Below, in pieces: positions 9,636-17,642 of a DNA stretch of 64,000 nt. The translations under genes were made by a program, and so were the position numbers. The notes beneath the pieces are model-generated. The model did no database searches. It saw only the letters and a list, made by a program, of their open reading frames with translations, and was not told where the DNA came from. The stretch's first letter is position 1; each line of letters starts with the position of its first letter. The DNA comes from Nitrospira defluvii (GTDB taxonomy: Bacteria > Nitrospirota > Nitrospiria > Nitrospirales > Nitrospiraceae), in NCBI RefSeq assembly GCF_905220995.1, contig NZ_CAJNBJ010000001.1:1-64000 (forward strand). Direction: 5' to 3'.

Positions 9636-9839
9636 CTACGATTTTGCTTCAGCCTTGGTTCCAGCTGCATGCTTCTTTCTCAATGACAACGCTCGGCGTT
9701 TGCGCTGTACGCGCTTGAGCCGTTTGCGCAGCGAACGCAAGGCAGGGTCACCGGAAGGGCCACCTGCATTTTTTGCACGTGCAGCAAGTTTCTTTTTGAG
9801 CCGGATTTCGTCTGATTCACCAGTCGGTTTCTTTGCCAT
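9636..9839 (-). CDS. Small very basic hypothetical protein
   Basis: A 67-residue protein dominated by Lys/Arg/Ala, with the core SLRKRLKRVQRKRRALSLRKK, starting MAKKPTGESDEIRLKKKL. GGAG lies 6 nt before the ATG, so translation is plausible. It lies 63 nt beyond the start of the HEAT gene and is read on the same strand, so it may precede it in one transcript. The charge suggests nucleic-acid or ribosome contact, but I recognise no family. Confidence 0.6.
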   Translation of the reverse strand: MAKKPTGESDEIRLKKKLAARAKNAGGPSGDPALRSLRKRLKRVQRKRRALSLRKKHAAGTKAEAKS

Positions 9840-9970
9840 TCAGCTCCAACCTCCAACAGTTAAAGTCGACACCGATGAGGAGCAACCATCCATCAACAGC
9901 CACTCCGGAGCAGGCAGTCTAATCAAGTGCGAGAGTACGTGTCAACAGAGAGAGCGTCGCAACACGCTTG

Positions 9971-10630
9971 TTAAGAAAGGATCAAGCCAGGCACTGTATT
10001 ATGCGCAGAATGATTGGCCGCCAACATGGTTCCAATCCTTCTCTCACGTCGAACATACAGAGCCTCTTGCGGCATCATCCTGGGAGGGACGGCTGGCGCT
10101 CCAAGAGCAGAGTCATGACGAATGGAGTGCTTGACCACTCGCGTATCGACATTCAACAACAGGCCCGCGACAGAAGGAATTCTCGAGGGGGGGATCGGTG
10201 CCACCGCACGATGGTCACCAATGACTTCTATTTGCACAACTGAGGTGCCGACTTCGACCATGTCCAACTCCACAGCCGCAGCGTGTGAGAGATCTAATAT
10301 TCTACCCGGGATATAGGGGCCTCGATCGTTGATTCTGACCTGAACCGACTTCCCGTTCGTCAAATTCATGACACGCACCAAGCTCCCAAGTGGAAGCTTC
10401 CGGTGGGCAGCAGTGTAGGCAGTCATATCGAAGATTTCACCGTTGGCTGCAAGCTTTCCGTGAAAATCCTTTCCATACCACGAGGCAACCCCTCGATCTT
10501 TAATCCCAAGATCCAGGGAGAGTTCGCCTCTCGGCAGAGAGGAGCAGGCGCTGAGGAGAGAGAAGGCTAGGAGGGGGATTGCAGCATATCCGGTCTTGCG
10601 AGAAAAAACGGTCCGGAAATTCCTATCCAT
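9971..10630 (-). CDS. rlpA: RlpA-family lipoprotein (septal ring lytic transglycosylase type)
   Basis: The N-terminus carries a lipoprotein signal ending LLSACSSL (lipobox cysteine near residue 29). The double-psi beta-barrel RlpA domain follows: GVASWYGKDFHGKLAANGE, ASWYG and VRINDRGPYIPGRILDLSHAAA are characteristic. The catalytic-type Asp in NDRGP is present. No SPOR domain is visible. In other bacteria RlpA cleaves peptidoglycan strands lacking stem peptides at the septum. The start is supported by GAGGTG upstream. The last ~60 residues are not recognisable. Confidence 0.9.
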   Translation of the reverse strand: MDRNFRTVFSRKTGYAAIPLLAFSLLSACSSLPRGELSLDLGIKDRGVASWYGKDFHGKLAANGEIFDMTAYTAAHRKLPLGSLVRVMNLTNGKSVQVRINDRGPYIPGRILDLSHAAAVELDMVEVGTSVVQIEVIGDHRAVAPIPPSRIPSVAGLLLNVDTRVVKHSIRHDSALGAPAVPPRMMPQEALYVRRERRIGTMLAANHSAHNTVPGLILS

Positions 10631-10974
10631 AGAAGCACCTCATGTGTAAGCCTGAACATCACCGTCTGCGTGAGCACTCTTCAGGAAGGTGATTGTAGGC
10701 TACGAAACATTCCTCATCGCGACAATACCGTCTGGGTAGTAAGGCCCCCCTACAAACGGAGAGAGAATCTGACCAACCCCGAGGGCTTCGAAGCAGACGG
10801 CACAGGTCAACAGATCAGACAGGAACGGCGTTCACATTCACGAATAGGATAGTGCTATCAATCATTTACACACCGAATACCACAACCAATTGCCCAGGCG
10901 GGAGCTTTTCCGGTTGCCACAGCCTCAAAGGTCAGCCGTGGCAACCTTACAACCGATCGAAACGCTCCTACTAG
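10631..10974. other. Intergenic region with one hairpin, no gene seen
   Basis: No convincing coding sequence lies in these 344 bases. A 9-bp perfect stem GGTTGCCAC/GTGGCAACC (10912-10920 and 10938-10946) lies just after the 3' end of the downstream-pointing minus-strand lipoprotein gene. It may end that transcript. The remainder should contain the rlpA promoter, but I see no consensus boxes. Confidence 0.4.
10912..10946 (-). terminator. Candidate terminator hairpin after the 10975 lipoprotein gene
   Basis: A perfect 9-bp inverted repeat with a 17-nt loop lies 28 bases past the stop codon of the minus-strand gene. No T-run follows, so Rho-independent activity is uncertain. Confidence 0.4.
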
Positions 10975-11631
10975 CTAGCGGAATCGAATTGATCGATCCT
11001 CAAAACGAGTATTCACGACGAAACGCTCGAAATTCTTCTCCAGCACTTCAGAGAGGATGTCCTCACCATCCTGCGGGTCAAACCAGAACACATTGTCATG
11101 GTTACCGGAATGCGCGTCGGTTCTGACAATGGAGCTTTCATCCTCGCGATTCTTGGCCTGAATCACCAACTTCGTTCTGGCTTCGATATCAGTCAGCAAA
11201 AACCCTCGTTTGGCATCAACTGCTAACTCCAGAATCTTTCCAGAGAGCACAATGTCAGGCCCATTTTCTGCCGCGGGAATGGCCTTGGCATATTGAGCTT
11301 GCCAGCCTTTTCGCTTGAGATAGTCAGCAAATGCCTGAGCGGTCTCCTCTCCTGCACTCCCACTCGAGACATTAAAGTCCGTCTCCCCTCCCCACATCGA
11401 GGTCCGACTCCCCACCTTGGCACGATCAGCTCGGGCATCTTCGAACGGAATCACGGCCACCCGTGGCCCCGGCATAGCCTTCACCACCTGCACGGAGCCG
11501 CCGACGTCCTTGCCAGCCTTTGGGGTGAGATTCATAGGGATGATGTCACCTTTTCCGGAGCAGCCAAATAGCAGCAGCAACCCGACGGCCACCGGCGCAG
11601 ATAGCCCCCGCACCACATGCTGTCGAATCAT
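10975..11631 (-). CDS. Hypothetical lipoprotein
   Basis: A 218-residue protein with a signal peptide ending LLLLFGCSGKG (lipobox). The mature part contains PRVAVIPFEDARADRAKVGSRTS and a C-terminal region DILSEVLEKNFERFV. This architecture is seen in YajG-like and other outer-membrane lipoproteins of unknown function. A full AAGGAGGT ribosome-binding site precedes the ATG. No enzymatic residues are evident. Confidence 0.75.
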   Translation of the reverse strand: MIRQHVVRGLSAPVAVGLLLLFGCSGKGDIIPMNLTPKAGKDVGGSVQVVKAMPGPRVAVIPFEDARADRAKVGSRTSMWGGETDFNVSSGSAGEETAQAFADYLKRKGWQAQYAKAIPAAENGPDIVLSGKILELAVDAKRGFLLTDIEARTKLVIQAKNREDESSIVRTDAHSGNHDNVFWFDPQDGEDILSEVLEKNFERFVVNTRFEDRSIRFR

Positions 11632-11692
11632 AAAATCTCTCTACCTCCTTGTGAGTAACGCATCGTCGACGAAATGGTTGGTGTTGACGTCA

Positions 11693-12067
11693 CTAACGAT
11701 GAAGGACTATCGATCGCACGCTAAGCCCTTCACGCGTCTTGATGTATTTCAACGTAACTTTGTCCCCTCTTTGGATGTGATCAAGGCCGATCCGTTTCTT
11801 CCCCCGCAAAATGGTTGCACCCTGCTGGACGACCGCGCCGACAACAACGCCTTCGCTTGATCCGTGCTGCCCCTTCACCACAATGACGGGAGGAACGTCA
11901 GCCGCATCAATAGTTTCGACGGTTCCCCTAATCTCATAAATGGTATTGTTCGCTGCATAGACGGAGGTGAGGAAACTTCCGAGACCGGCAAGGGCCACGC
12001 AGAGAGCTGCGCCAATCACGAGCACCCCAAGCAGACTCAGCCGCGGCTTACTGACATCTTCCGTCAT
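11693..12067 (-). CDS. Small membrane-anchored protein with an OB/S1-like C-terminus
   Basis: I chose the ATG at 12067 (MTEDVSKPRL), which has GAGGTGG 8-9 nt upstream, over a longer reading frame start at 12220. The 124-residue product has one transmembrane segment (LLGVLVIGAALCVALAGLGSFL). It is followed by a small beta-rich domain, TIYEIRGTVETIDAADVPPVIVV to HIQRGDKVTLKYIKT. That pattern resembles small periplasmic DUF5666/DUF1344-type beta barrels. The assignment is only by shape. Confidence 0.6.
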   Translation of the reverse strand: MTEDVSKPRLSLLGVLVIGAALCVALAGLGSFLTSVYAANNTIYEIRGTVETIDAADVPPVIVVKGQHGSSEGVVVGAVVQQGATILRGKKRIGLDHIQRGDKVTLKYIKTREGLSVRSIVLHR

Positions 12068-12317
12068 CCCTGACCACCTCGTCCCGGTGCATCGCACATG
12101 AACACTTGCCGGATAAAGTCGCGGAACTTTAGCAGTTACGCACCACGCTGTAAAGACATGAACGGCGGGGACCCCCTTGTTGCCATGACGTGAGACCGTT
12201 CGTCCCTCTCTTGACTGCACTCAGGACGGTCGGTAAGATCACGCTCGATTTACCACACCGCGTGCCGCGTCAACAAACAACCGGACTCACACCCATCCAG
12301 CCGTCAATCCCGACTGC

Positions 12318-13286
12318 ATGATCGAAGTTCGCAACATCACGAAACGCTACGGTCACCTCACGGCAATCGACCGCGTGACCTTTCGTGTCGACAAAGGGGA
12401 AGTGTTGGCCTTCCTAGGCCCGAACGGCGCGGGCAAAACGACCACGATGCGCATTCTCACGTCGTTCATCCCGGCGACAGAAGGCACCGCACACGTGGCG
12501 GGCTTCGACTGTGCAGAGCAACCGGAGGAGGTGAAGAAGCGAATCGGGTATCTGCCCGAGACACCGCCGGTATATCAGGAGTTGACGGTCGCAGAATATC
12601 TGACCTTTGTCGGCAAAGTGCGCGGATTCAGCGGGACGGAGTTAAGAACCGCCATGGAGCGCGTGATGGAGCGGCTAGCCCTGGGCTCCGTTCAGCACCG
12701 GCTGATCGCTAACCTGTCACGCGGCTATCGGCAGCGGGTCGGATTGGCACAAGCGCTGATTCACGATCCACCCGTTCTGATTCTGGACGAGCCCACAGTC
12801 GGTCTCGACCCAAAGCAGATCATTGAGATTCGTGAATTGATCAAGAGCCTAGCCGGCTCACATTCGGTTATCCTGAGCACACATATCCTTCCGGAAGCCA
12901 CGGCCGTCTGTCAGCGCGTCGTGATCATCAATGGTGGCCGAATCGTCGCGGAGGATACCCCGGACCAGCTGTCTGCCAGACTTCGGCGATCAGAGAAGAT
13001 CAGCGTCACGCTCAAGGCCCCGGCAGCCGATATGATGGAACGCTTCCGCGACGTCGCTGGAGTGGAACACGTACTGACAACCTCCGACCCACGAACGGTC
13101 CTGATCGAGTGCGCGCTGGGCAAAGACATCCGGGAAGACGTGGCGCGCTTCGCAGTCGGGCAAAACTGGGGGTTACTGGAGATGAAACCCGTCTCGATGA
13201 CGCTTGAAGATGTCTTCCTGAGACTGACTCAGCGGGAAGACGAATTGCCGAACTCGAACGAAACCACCATGGGCGAGCGACACTAA
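12318..13286 (+). CDS. ABC transporter ATP-binding protein (GldA-like)
   Basis: A 322-residue ATPase: Walker A GPNGAGKTT (residues ~35-43), signature LSRGYRQRV, Walker B PVLILDEPTVGLDP and the H-loop ILSTHILPEA. The ~100-residue C-terminal extension is typical of ABC-2 exporters of the Gld/Nos/CcmA group. It is the first gene of a four-gene cluster, followed 3 nt later by its permease. It probably powers an ABC-2 system rather than an importer. Confidence 0.92.
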   Translation: MIEVRNITKRYGHLTAIDRVTFRVDKGEVLAFLGPNGAGKTTTMRILTSFIPATEGTAHVAGFDCAEQPEEVKKRIGYLPETPPVYQELTVAEYLTFVGKVRGFSGTELRTAMERVMERLALGSVQHRLIANLSRGYRQRVGLAQALIHDPPVLILDEPTVGLDPKQIIEIRELIKSLAGSHSVILSTHILPEATAVCQRVVIINGGRIVAEDTPDQLSARLRRSEKISVTLKAPAADMMERFRDVAGVEHVLTTSDPRTVLIECALGKDIREDVARFAVGQNWGLLEMKPVSMTLEDVFLRLTQREDELPNSNETTMGERH

Positions 13287-13289
13287 TCG

Positions 13290-14060
13290 ATGCCACCTGT
13301 CCAAGCCATCATCAGGAAAGAGTTACGTTCGTATTTTGTTTCGCCGATCGTCTATGTCGTGGGCGGAGTGTTCCTCCTGACCTTCGGCTTTCTCGCGTAC
13401 CTCTACATCGTGTTTACCGGAGCCCAGGCCATCCAGCTGACGCAAATGCAGGGCGGCCCGGCGCAGATTAATCTCAACGATCTCGTGTTTCGCAACCTTT
13501 TCGCCAGCATGCGGTTCGTCCTGCTGTTGATTCTTCCAATCCTCACCATGCGACTACTGGCGGAAGAGCGCAAGCTTCGAACCTTCGAATTCCTGATGAC
13601 CGCCCCCATACGAGTCAGCGAAATCATCGTGGGAAAGTTTATCAGCGTCTATCTGGTCTTCGTCGGGATGCTGTTGCTCACCACGTTGGTTCCGCTCACA
13701 CTGGCCCTGTTCAGCGATTTCGACTGGTATCCGGTGTTCACCGGCTATCTCGGCTTAATACTGCTCGGTGGCTTCTTTCTGGCCGTCGGCCTCTTTGCCT
13801 CCTCCATCACCGAGAATCAGATTGTGGCGGCCTTTACCAGCTTCGGCCTTCTGCTCATGTCTTGGTTGCTTGCCGGACTCGGCTCCCTGCTGGGGGACAC
13901 CCCGGCCGGACAGGTGATCTCCTACCTCTCCTTCATGGAACACTACGACCACCTGGTGCGCGGCCTGGTTGATACGAAAGACCTGGTGTACTACGTCAGT
14001 GGAACCGTGCTGATGCTGTTCCTCGCTCACCGCATTGTGGATTCATCGCGATGGAAATGA
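13290..14060 (+). CDS. ABC-2 type permease (GldF-like)
   Basis: A 256-residue membrane protein with about six hydrophobic segments. It starts MPPVQAIIRKELRSYFVSPIVYVVGGVFLL, and the RKELRSYF cytoplasmic entry helix is characteristic of GldF/NosY permeases. RLLAEERKLRTFEFLMTAPI is the conserved ABC-2 coupling region. It lies 3 nt after the ATPase gene and overlaps the following GldG-like gene, so the three are surely an operon. Confidence 0.9.
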   Translation: MPPVQAIIRKELRSYFVSPIVYVVGGVFLLTFGFLAYLYIVFTGAQAIQLTQMQGGPAQINLNDLVFRNLFASMRFVLLLILPILTMRLLAEERKLRTFEFLMTAPIRVSEIIVGKFISVYLVFVGMLLLTTLVPLTLALFSDFDWYPVFTGYLGLILLGGFFLAVGLFASSITENQIVAAFTSFGLLLMSWLLAGLGSLLGDTPAGQVISYLSFMEHYDHLVRGLVDTKDLVYYVSGTVLMLFLAHRIVDSSRWK

Positions 14061-15580
14061 CGCGTCATCCCCTCCCCATTGGTGCCATCGGAACCGGTCT
14101 GGCCATCGCCGGGGTCATCGCCTACTCCCTCGTTCCAGATAAGCTCTGGCTGGTCACGCTCCTGGAAGGATCGGCCCTCGCTTGTTTGATCTGGACGTTT
14201 GCGACTCATTTTGATCAGGTCAAACGCTTCTCCTCCCAACGATCCACACGAATGGGCGCCAACAGCGCGCTGATGGTCGCACTCTTCGTGGCCATCTTGG
14301 CCATCGTAAACTTCTTGGCCGCCCGGCATTCAATCCGCTGGGATTTTTCAGAGAATCAGAACTACACGCTCGCGCCAGAAAGCTACCGCGTCCTGCGCAA
14401 TCTCCCACGAGAAATCAGTGTCACCGTGTTTACGAGGGAGAAGGACCCTGGATACCAGGCCTATAAGGAGCGTTTGGACAGCTATCGGCAAGCCAGCCCC
14501 AAGCTGACCGTGCAGTTCATCGATCCGGAACGCCAACCCAAAGTCGCGCAAAATTACGGCGTCACCCGCACCGACGTGGCGATCTTCGAAAGCGGTCCAC
14601 AATCAGTTCGTATTACGTCACCGGCAGAAGTCGAGATCACCGGAGCTCTTGTGCGGGTGTCCAAAGACACCAAAAAGCGGATCGTCTTTTTGGAAGGCCA
14701 CGGTGAACGCAGCCTGGAAGACAAAGACCGCGGCGGGATGGCCCTCACCAGGGAAGTGCTGGAAAAGCAAGGGTATGACATCGGCACCATCACCTTGCTG
14801 CAAGAACCGGCTGTGCCGAGCAACACGGATGTCCTGATCGTCGCAGGGCCCCGACGCGCCATTACCAAAGAAGAGAAAGAACGCATTCAAGCCTACGTCG
14901 CGAAAGGCGGGCATCTTCTAGTGTTGCTTGATCCGGACACGCAGTCGAGCATGGATGACCTCCTGAAGGTTTGGGGCATGGAGCTAGGGCCGGGTGTCCT
15001 TGTCGACCTACAGGACCGACTCGCACAGGGCGACCTCACGGCCTTGCTGGTACGCACGTTTACCGACCACGAGATTACCCATGAGCTTACGGCCGCAGTC
15101 TTGTTTCCGCTGGCCCGGCACCTGATCTTTCACGAGGAACAGGGAAAGGACTGGGACTACGTCCCGTTGGCGAGAACATCCCCCCGTAGCTGGGCAGAAA
15201 CCGATATGAAGGGTCGGGTGGTCAGCTATGACGAAAAGGAAGATGTGCAAGGGCCGTTGGCGCTGGCGGCCGCCCTAACTCCCAAACAGGCCCCAGAGGA
15301 AGGCAAACCGCGTTCTGCCATCGTGGTCGTCGGCAATTCCGCCTTTGCCAGCAATGGATTCATTAACTTCGTTGGAAACAGCGACTTCTTTCAGCGGACA
15401 GTCGGGTGGCTCTCGGAAGAACGTGACCTGATTTCGCTCACGCCGAAGGACCCGGCAGTTCGCCCGTTCACCCCAAACCCACTCCAGGAGCGGATTCTAC
15501 TTTATGTCCAGGTCATTTTCCTACCGGCCATGACCGTGCTCTGCGGCCTCCTGGTCTGGCGGAAACGGCGTCGATTGTAG
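14051..15580 (+). CDS. GldG-like ABC-type periplasmic protein
   Basis: A 509-residue protein: two N-terminal transmembrane segments (residues ~9-50), a third at ~78-95, a long periplasmic domain and a C-terminal transmembrane helix before KRRRL. FSENQNYTLAPESYRVLRNL and VFLEGHGERSLEDKDRGGM are typical of GldG/ABC_transp_aux proteins. It overlaps the permease gene by up to 10 nt; ATG at 14057 (ATGA overlap) is an equally good start. GldFG proteins are needed for gliding in Bacteroidetes, but homologues occur in many non-gliders with unknown cargo. Confidence 0.88.
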   Translation: MEMTRHPLPIGAIGTGLAIAGVIAYSLVPDKLWLVTLLEGSALACLIWTFATHFDQVKRFSSQRSTRMGANSALMVALFVAILAIVNFLAARHSIRWDFSENQNYTLAPESYRVLRNLPREISVTVFTREKDPGYQAYKERLDSYRQASPKLTVQFIDPERQPKVAQNYGVTRTDVAIFESGPQSVRITSPAEVEITGALVRVSKDTKKRIVFLEGHGERSLEDKDRGGMALTREVLEKQGYDIGTITLLQEPAVPSNTDVLIVAGPRRAITKEEKERIQAYVAKGGHLLVLLDPDTQSSMDDLLKVWGMELGPGVLVDLQDRLAQGDLTALLVRTFTDHEITHELTAAVLFPLARHLIFHEEQGKDWDYVPLARTSPRSWAETDMKGRVVSYDEKEDVQGPLALAAALTPKQAPEEGKPRSAIVVVGNSAFASNGFINFVGNSDFFQRTVGWLSEERDLISLTPKDPAVRPFTPNPLQERILLYVQVIFLPAMTVLCGLLVWRKRRRL

Positions 15581-15583
15581 GCC

Positions 15584-16954
15584 ATGGCGCGCTATTGGCC
15601 GACAGCACTTCTGGCAGGCGTCCTTGCAGGGCTTGGCCTGTACCTCTACTTCGTCGAACTCCCCGAGCAACGCACTGAACTCGTCACGGCCACACAGGCC
15701 AAACAAATCCTGCCGTTTGAGCAGGCCCAGATCAGCGCCTTACGGGTCCGCAGCCACTCCGGGGAAGTGGTCCTCAGCCAGCCCCCCGGCCGTCCATGGG
15801 GAATCACCGCGCCGATTCAAACTGACGCCGATCAACGTCAGGTTCAGGCCCTCCTCCGTGCACTCGTCACCGGGAAAGTCTCGCGACTCGTTGAAACCCA
15901 CCCGGTCTCGTTGACGCCCTTTGGTCTGGATCATCCTTCCACAGTCGTGACCGTGACTGCGGGCGATCGCGAGGAAACCCTCTCCATCGGAGACGCCGGC
16001 CCTCTCTCGTCCACCCTCTACGTGCTCAGAGCGTCGGATGAGGCCGTACTGCTGACCGATCTGGCACCGAAAGACTTTTTGAACCGGACCCTGCTTTCCT
16101 TCAGGCGAAAAGAGTTGTTGCAGTTCAATCAACAGGACACGGAGCAACTCCGTCTCACCTACCCAACGACGGAAATCGTGCTCCACGGGATTGAAGAGAA
16201 GCCGAAGAAAAAATGGCGCATCCGCTACCCCATCGAGGCGGAGGCGGATCGTACAGAAGTCCAAGCCCTCCTCTTTCGTTTGGAAGATCTCAAGGCCCTA
16301 GCCATCATTGATCCCGGGCCTGAACGGGACAAACTCACACCCTCACTGACCAAGCCCAAGGTGAAAGTCACGGTGCATGCGGCCGGAACCGACCAGGTCG
16401 TTCGCCTGTTTCAACCCGATCCAGCCAGCGGCGAGGCCTATGCGCAAACCAATCCGGACGGTCCCATTTATAAAATTAGTCCCTCTGTCATTAAGGAGCT
16501 GACGAAAGACCTGTTTGCCCTACAGGACAAGCGGTTACTTGGAGTCGATACGGGCGACATTGCGCTGCTCTCCATTAAAACACGAGAGGAGCAGTACACC
16601 TTGGTTCATGACCGCGATGGATGGATGTTGGAGGATCAGCCGATGGAAAAACTGCGGCAAGACGTCGCCGACCTTCTCGTCAGCCGGATCGTGAACCTGC
16701 CTGCCGAGGAACGTGTCCTCAAACAAGTCGGTCCACTGGCTCCCTATGGACTCGTCGCGCCGGTCGCCGAATTTGTCGCCACGGGGAAAGACGGTCGTGT
16801 GGCCGGCCGCCTGGCCCTCGGTAATCAATCGGGAGGATTGGTCTATGCTATTGGCCACCGAATACCCGGCGTCTTCCAGGTTCGCCCCGACCTACTCACT
16901 CAGATCCCCTCCCGGTTGGCCCTGCTCGCCAACGGCCCGGAAACACCGCCCTAA
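15584..16954 (+). CDS. DUF4340-domain protein of the Gld-type ABC cluster
   Basis: A 456-residue protein with one N-terminal transmembrane anchor (LLAGVLAGLGLYLYFVELPEQ). The periplasmic part has repeated DUF4340-like units, such as VSLTPFGLDHPSTVVTVTAGDRE and LKQVGPLAPYGLVAPVAEF. The motif F/Y-GLxxP occurs at least twice, suggesting a duplicated fold. It begins 3 nt after the GldG-like gene. The ATPase-permease-GldG-DUF4340 order is a recurrent arrangement, and the transported substrate is not known. Confidence 0.82.
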   Translation: MARYWPTALLAGVLAGLGLYLYFVELPEQRTELVTATQAKQILPFEQAQISALRVRSHSGEVVLSQPPGRPWGITAPIQTDADQRQVQALLRALVTGKVSRLVETHPVSLTPFGLDHPSTVVTVTAGDREETLSIGDAGPLSSTLYVLRASDEAVLLTDLAPKDFLNRTLLSFRRKELLQFNQQDTEQLRLTYPTTEIVLHGIEEKPKKKWRIRYPIEAEADRTEVQALLFRLEDLKALAIIDPGPERDKLTPSLTKPKVKVTVHAAGTDQVVRLFQPDPASGEAYAQTNPDGPIYKISPSVIKELTKDLFALQDKRLLGVDTGDIALLSIKTREEQYTLVHDRDGWMLEDQPMEKLRQDVADLLVSRIVNLPAEERVLKQVGPLAPYGLVAPVAEFVATGKDGRVAGRLALGNQSGGLVYAIGHRIPGVFQVRPDLLTQIPSRLALLANGPETPP

Positions 16955-17035
16955 ACCGCCGCCAGAGGTGTTTCCAGGAAGAGGAGGAGTATGCTACTGT
17001 GCGCCCATTCGCTCTTGATCAAGGAGGATCCTTCA

Positions 17036-17452
17036 ATGATGTACTCGCGCTCTCACGGTGCCGTTGTTCTGTCTTTATCCCTACTCCTGCTCAGTGCCTG
17101 CGCCACGGAACAGACCACAACCAGCAGCGGATCGACACAAGCTGCCTCGGCGGGTGGATCGATGGGCGCCGCAACACAAGCCTACGATTCTCTCCAGTCC
17201 TGCCTCAGCCGCATTCCATCCGGAGGCACGACCGGAAATCGCATGATCGCTGAAGAAAGCTGTCGCCGCGATGACGCACTCCGCCAGGCCATCGCGGGGA
17301 ACGCCGCCGCCAAGAGCGGTAACCGCGCCGCAGCGGGTGCAGCCGGCGATAGTTTGGAAGCCTGCATGGCACGTATCCCCAAAGACGGGTCAGCGGGTCA
17401 GCGGATGTTAGCCGAAGAGAGCTGCAAGCGCGACCAAGCCAACCAACGGTAA
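17036..17452 (+). CDS. Small lipoprotein with a duplicated Cys motif
   Basis: The ATG at 17036 follows a perfect AAGGAGGA site. The 138-residue product has a signal peptide ending LLLLSACATE (lipobox). The mature part contains two copies of a ~29-residue unit: DSLQSCLSRIPSGGT...AEESCRRD and DSLEACMARIPKDGS...AEESCKRD. Each has two cysteines about 21 residues apart. The copies probably form a helical hairpin closed by a disulfide. I do not recognise a named family. Confidence 0.75.
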   Translation: MMYSRSHGAVVLSLSLLLLSACATEQTTTSSGSTQAASAGGSMGAATQAYDSLQSCLSRIPSGGTTGNRMIAEESCRRDDALRQAIAGNAAAKSGNRAAAGAAGDSLEACMARIPKDGSAGQRMLAEESCKRDQANQR

Positions 17453-17480
17453 GCGGACGGTCTAGTTTGATCCGTGACGC

Positions 17481-17512
17481 GCCTCCGAAGGTGATCACGC
17501 CCCTTCGGAGGC
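17481..17512 (+). terminator. Hairpin terminator after the Cys-repeat lipoprotein
   Basis: A perfect 11-bp inverted repeat, GCCTCCGAAGG and CCTTCGGAGGC, with a 10-nt loop lies 29 bases after the stop codon. It is followed by a weak T-containing stretch. It separates the lipoprotein gene from tRNA-Arg. Confidence 0.6.
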
Positions 17513-17523
17513 CTGCCTTGCTG

Positions 17524-17552
17524 TAGACAATCTTATCCGCTTTCAGTATCGT
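17524..17552 (+). promoter_or_regulatory. Possible tRNA-Arg promoter
   Basis: TAGACA (17524-17529), a 17-nt spacer and TATCGT (17547-17552) end 8 nt before the mature tRNA-Arg 5' end. Match to consensus is moderate, and position and spacing are the main support. Confidence 0.4.
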
Positions 17553-17560
17553 ACGACGAC

Positions 17561-17637
17561 GCCCCCGTAGCTCAGTTGGATAGAGCAGCGGTTTCCTAAA
17601 CCGCGGGTCGCACGTTCAATTCGTGTCGGGGGCACCA
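17561..17637 (+). tRNA. tRNA-Arg (anticodon CCT), integration target
   Basis: Acceptor GCCCCCG/CGGGGGC, D-arm AGCTCAGTTGGATAGAGC, anticodon loop TTCCTAA (CCT) and a T-arm with TTCAATT are present, with encoded CCA. From 17591 on, the 3' part doubles as one end of the integrated element and is duplicated at 22437-22484. The integrase gene lies immediately downstream in opposite orientation. The tRNA remains intact. Confidence 0.97.
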
Positions 17638-17638
17638 A
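17591..17638 (+). repeat. Attachment-site core, tRNA-proximal copy (48-bp direct repeat)
   Basis: These 48 bases, from the anticodon arm to just past the CCA of tRNA-Arg, recur without mismatch at 22437-22484. The base before each copy differs, so the limit is sharp. Duplication of a tRNA 3' half next to a tyrosine integrase is the standard signature of site-specific integration. Confidence 0.95.
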
Positions 17639-17642
17639 TTTT

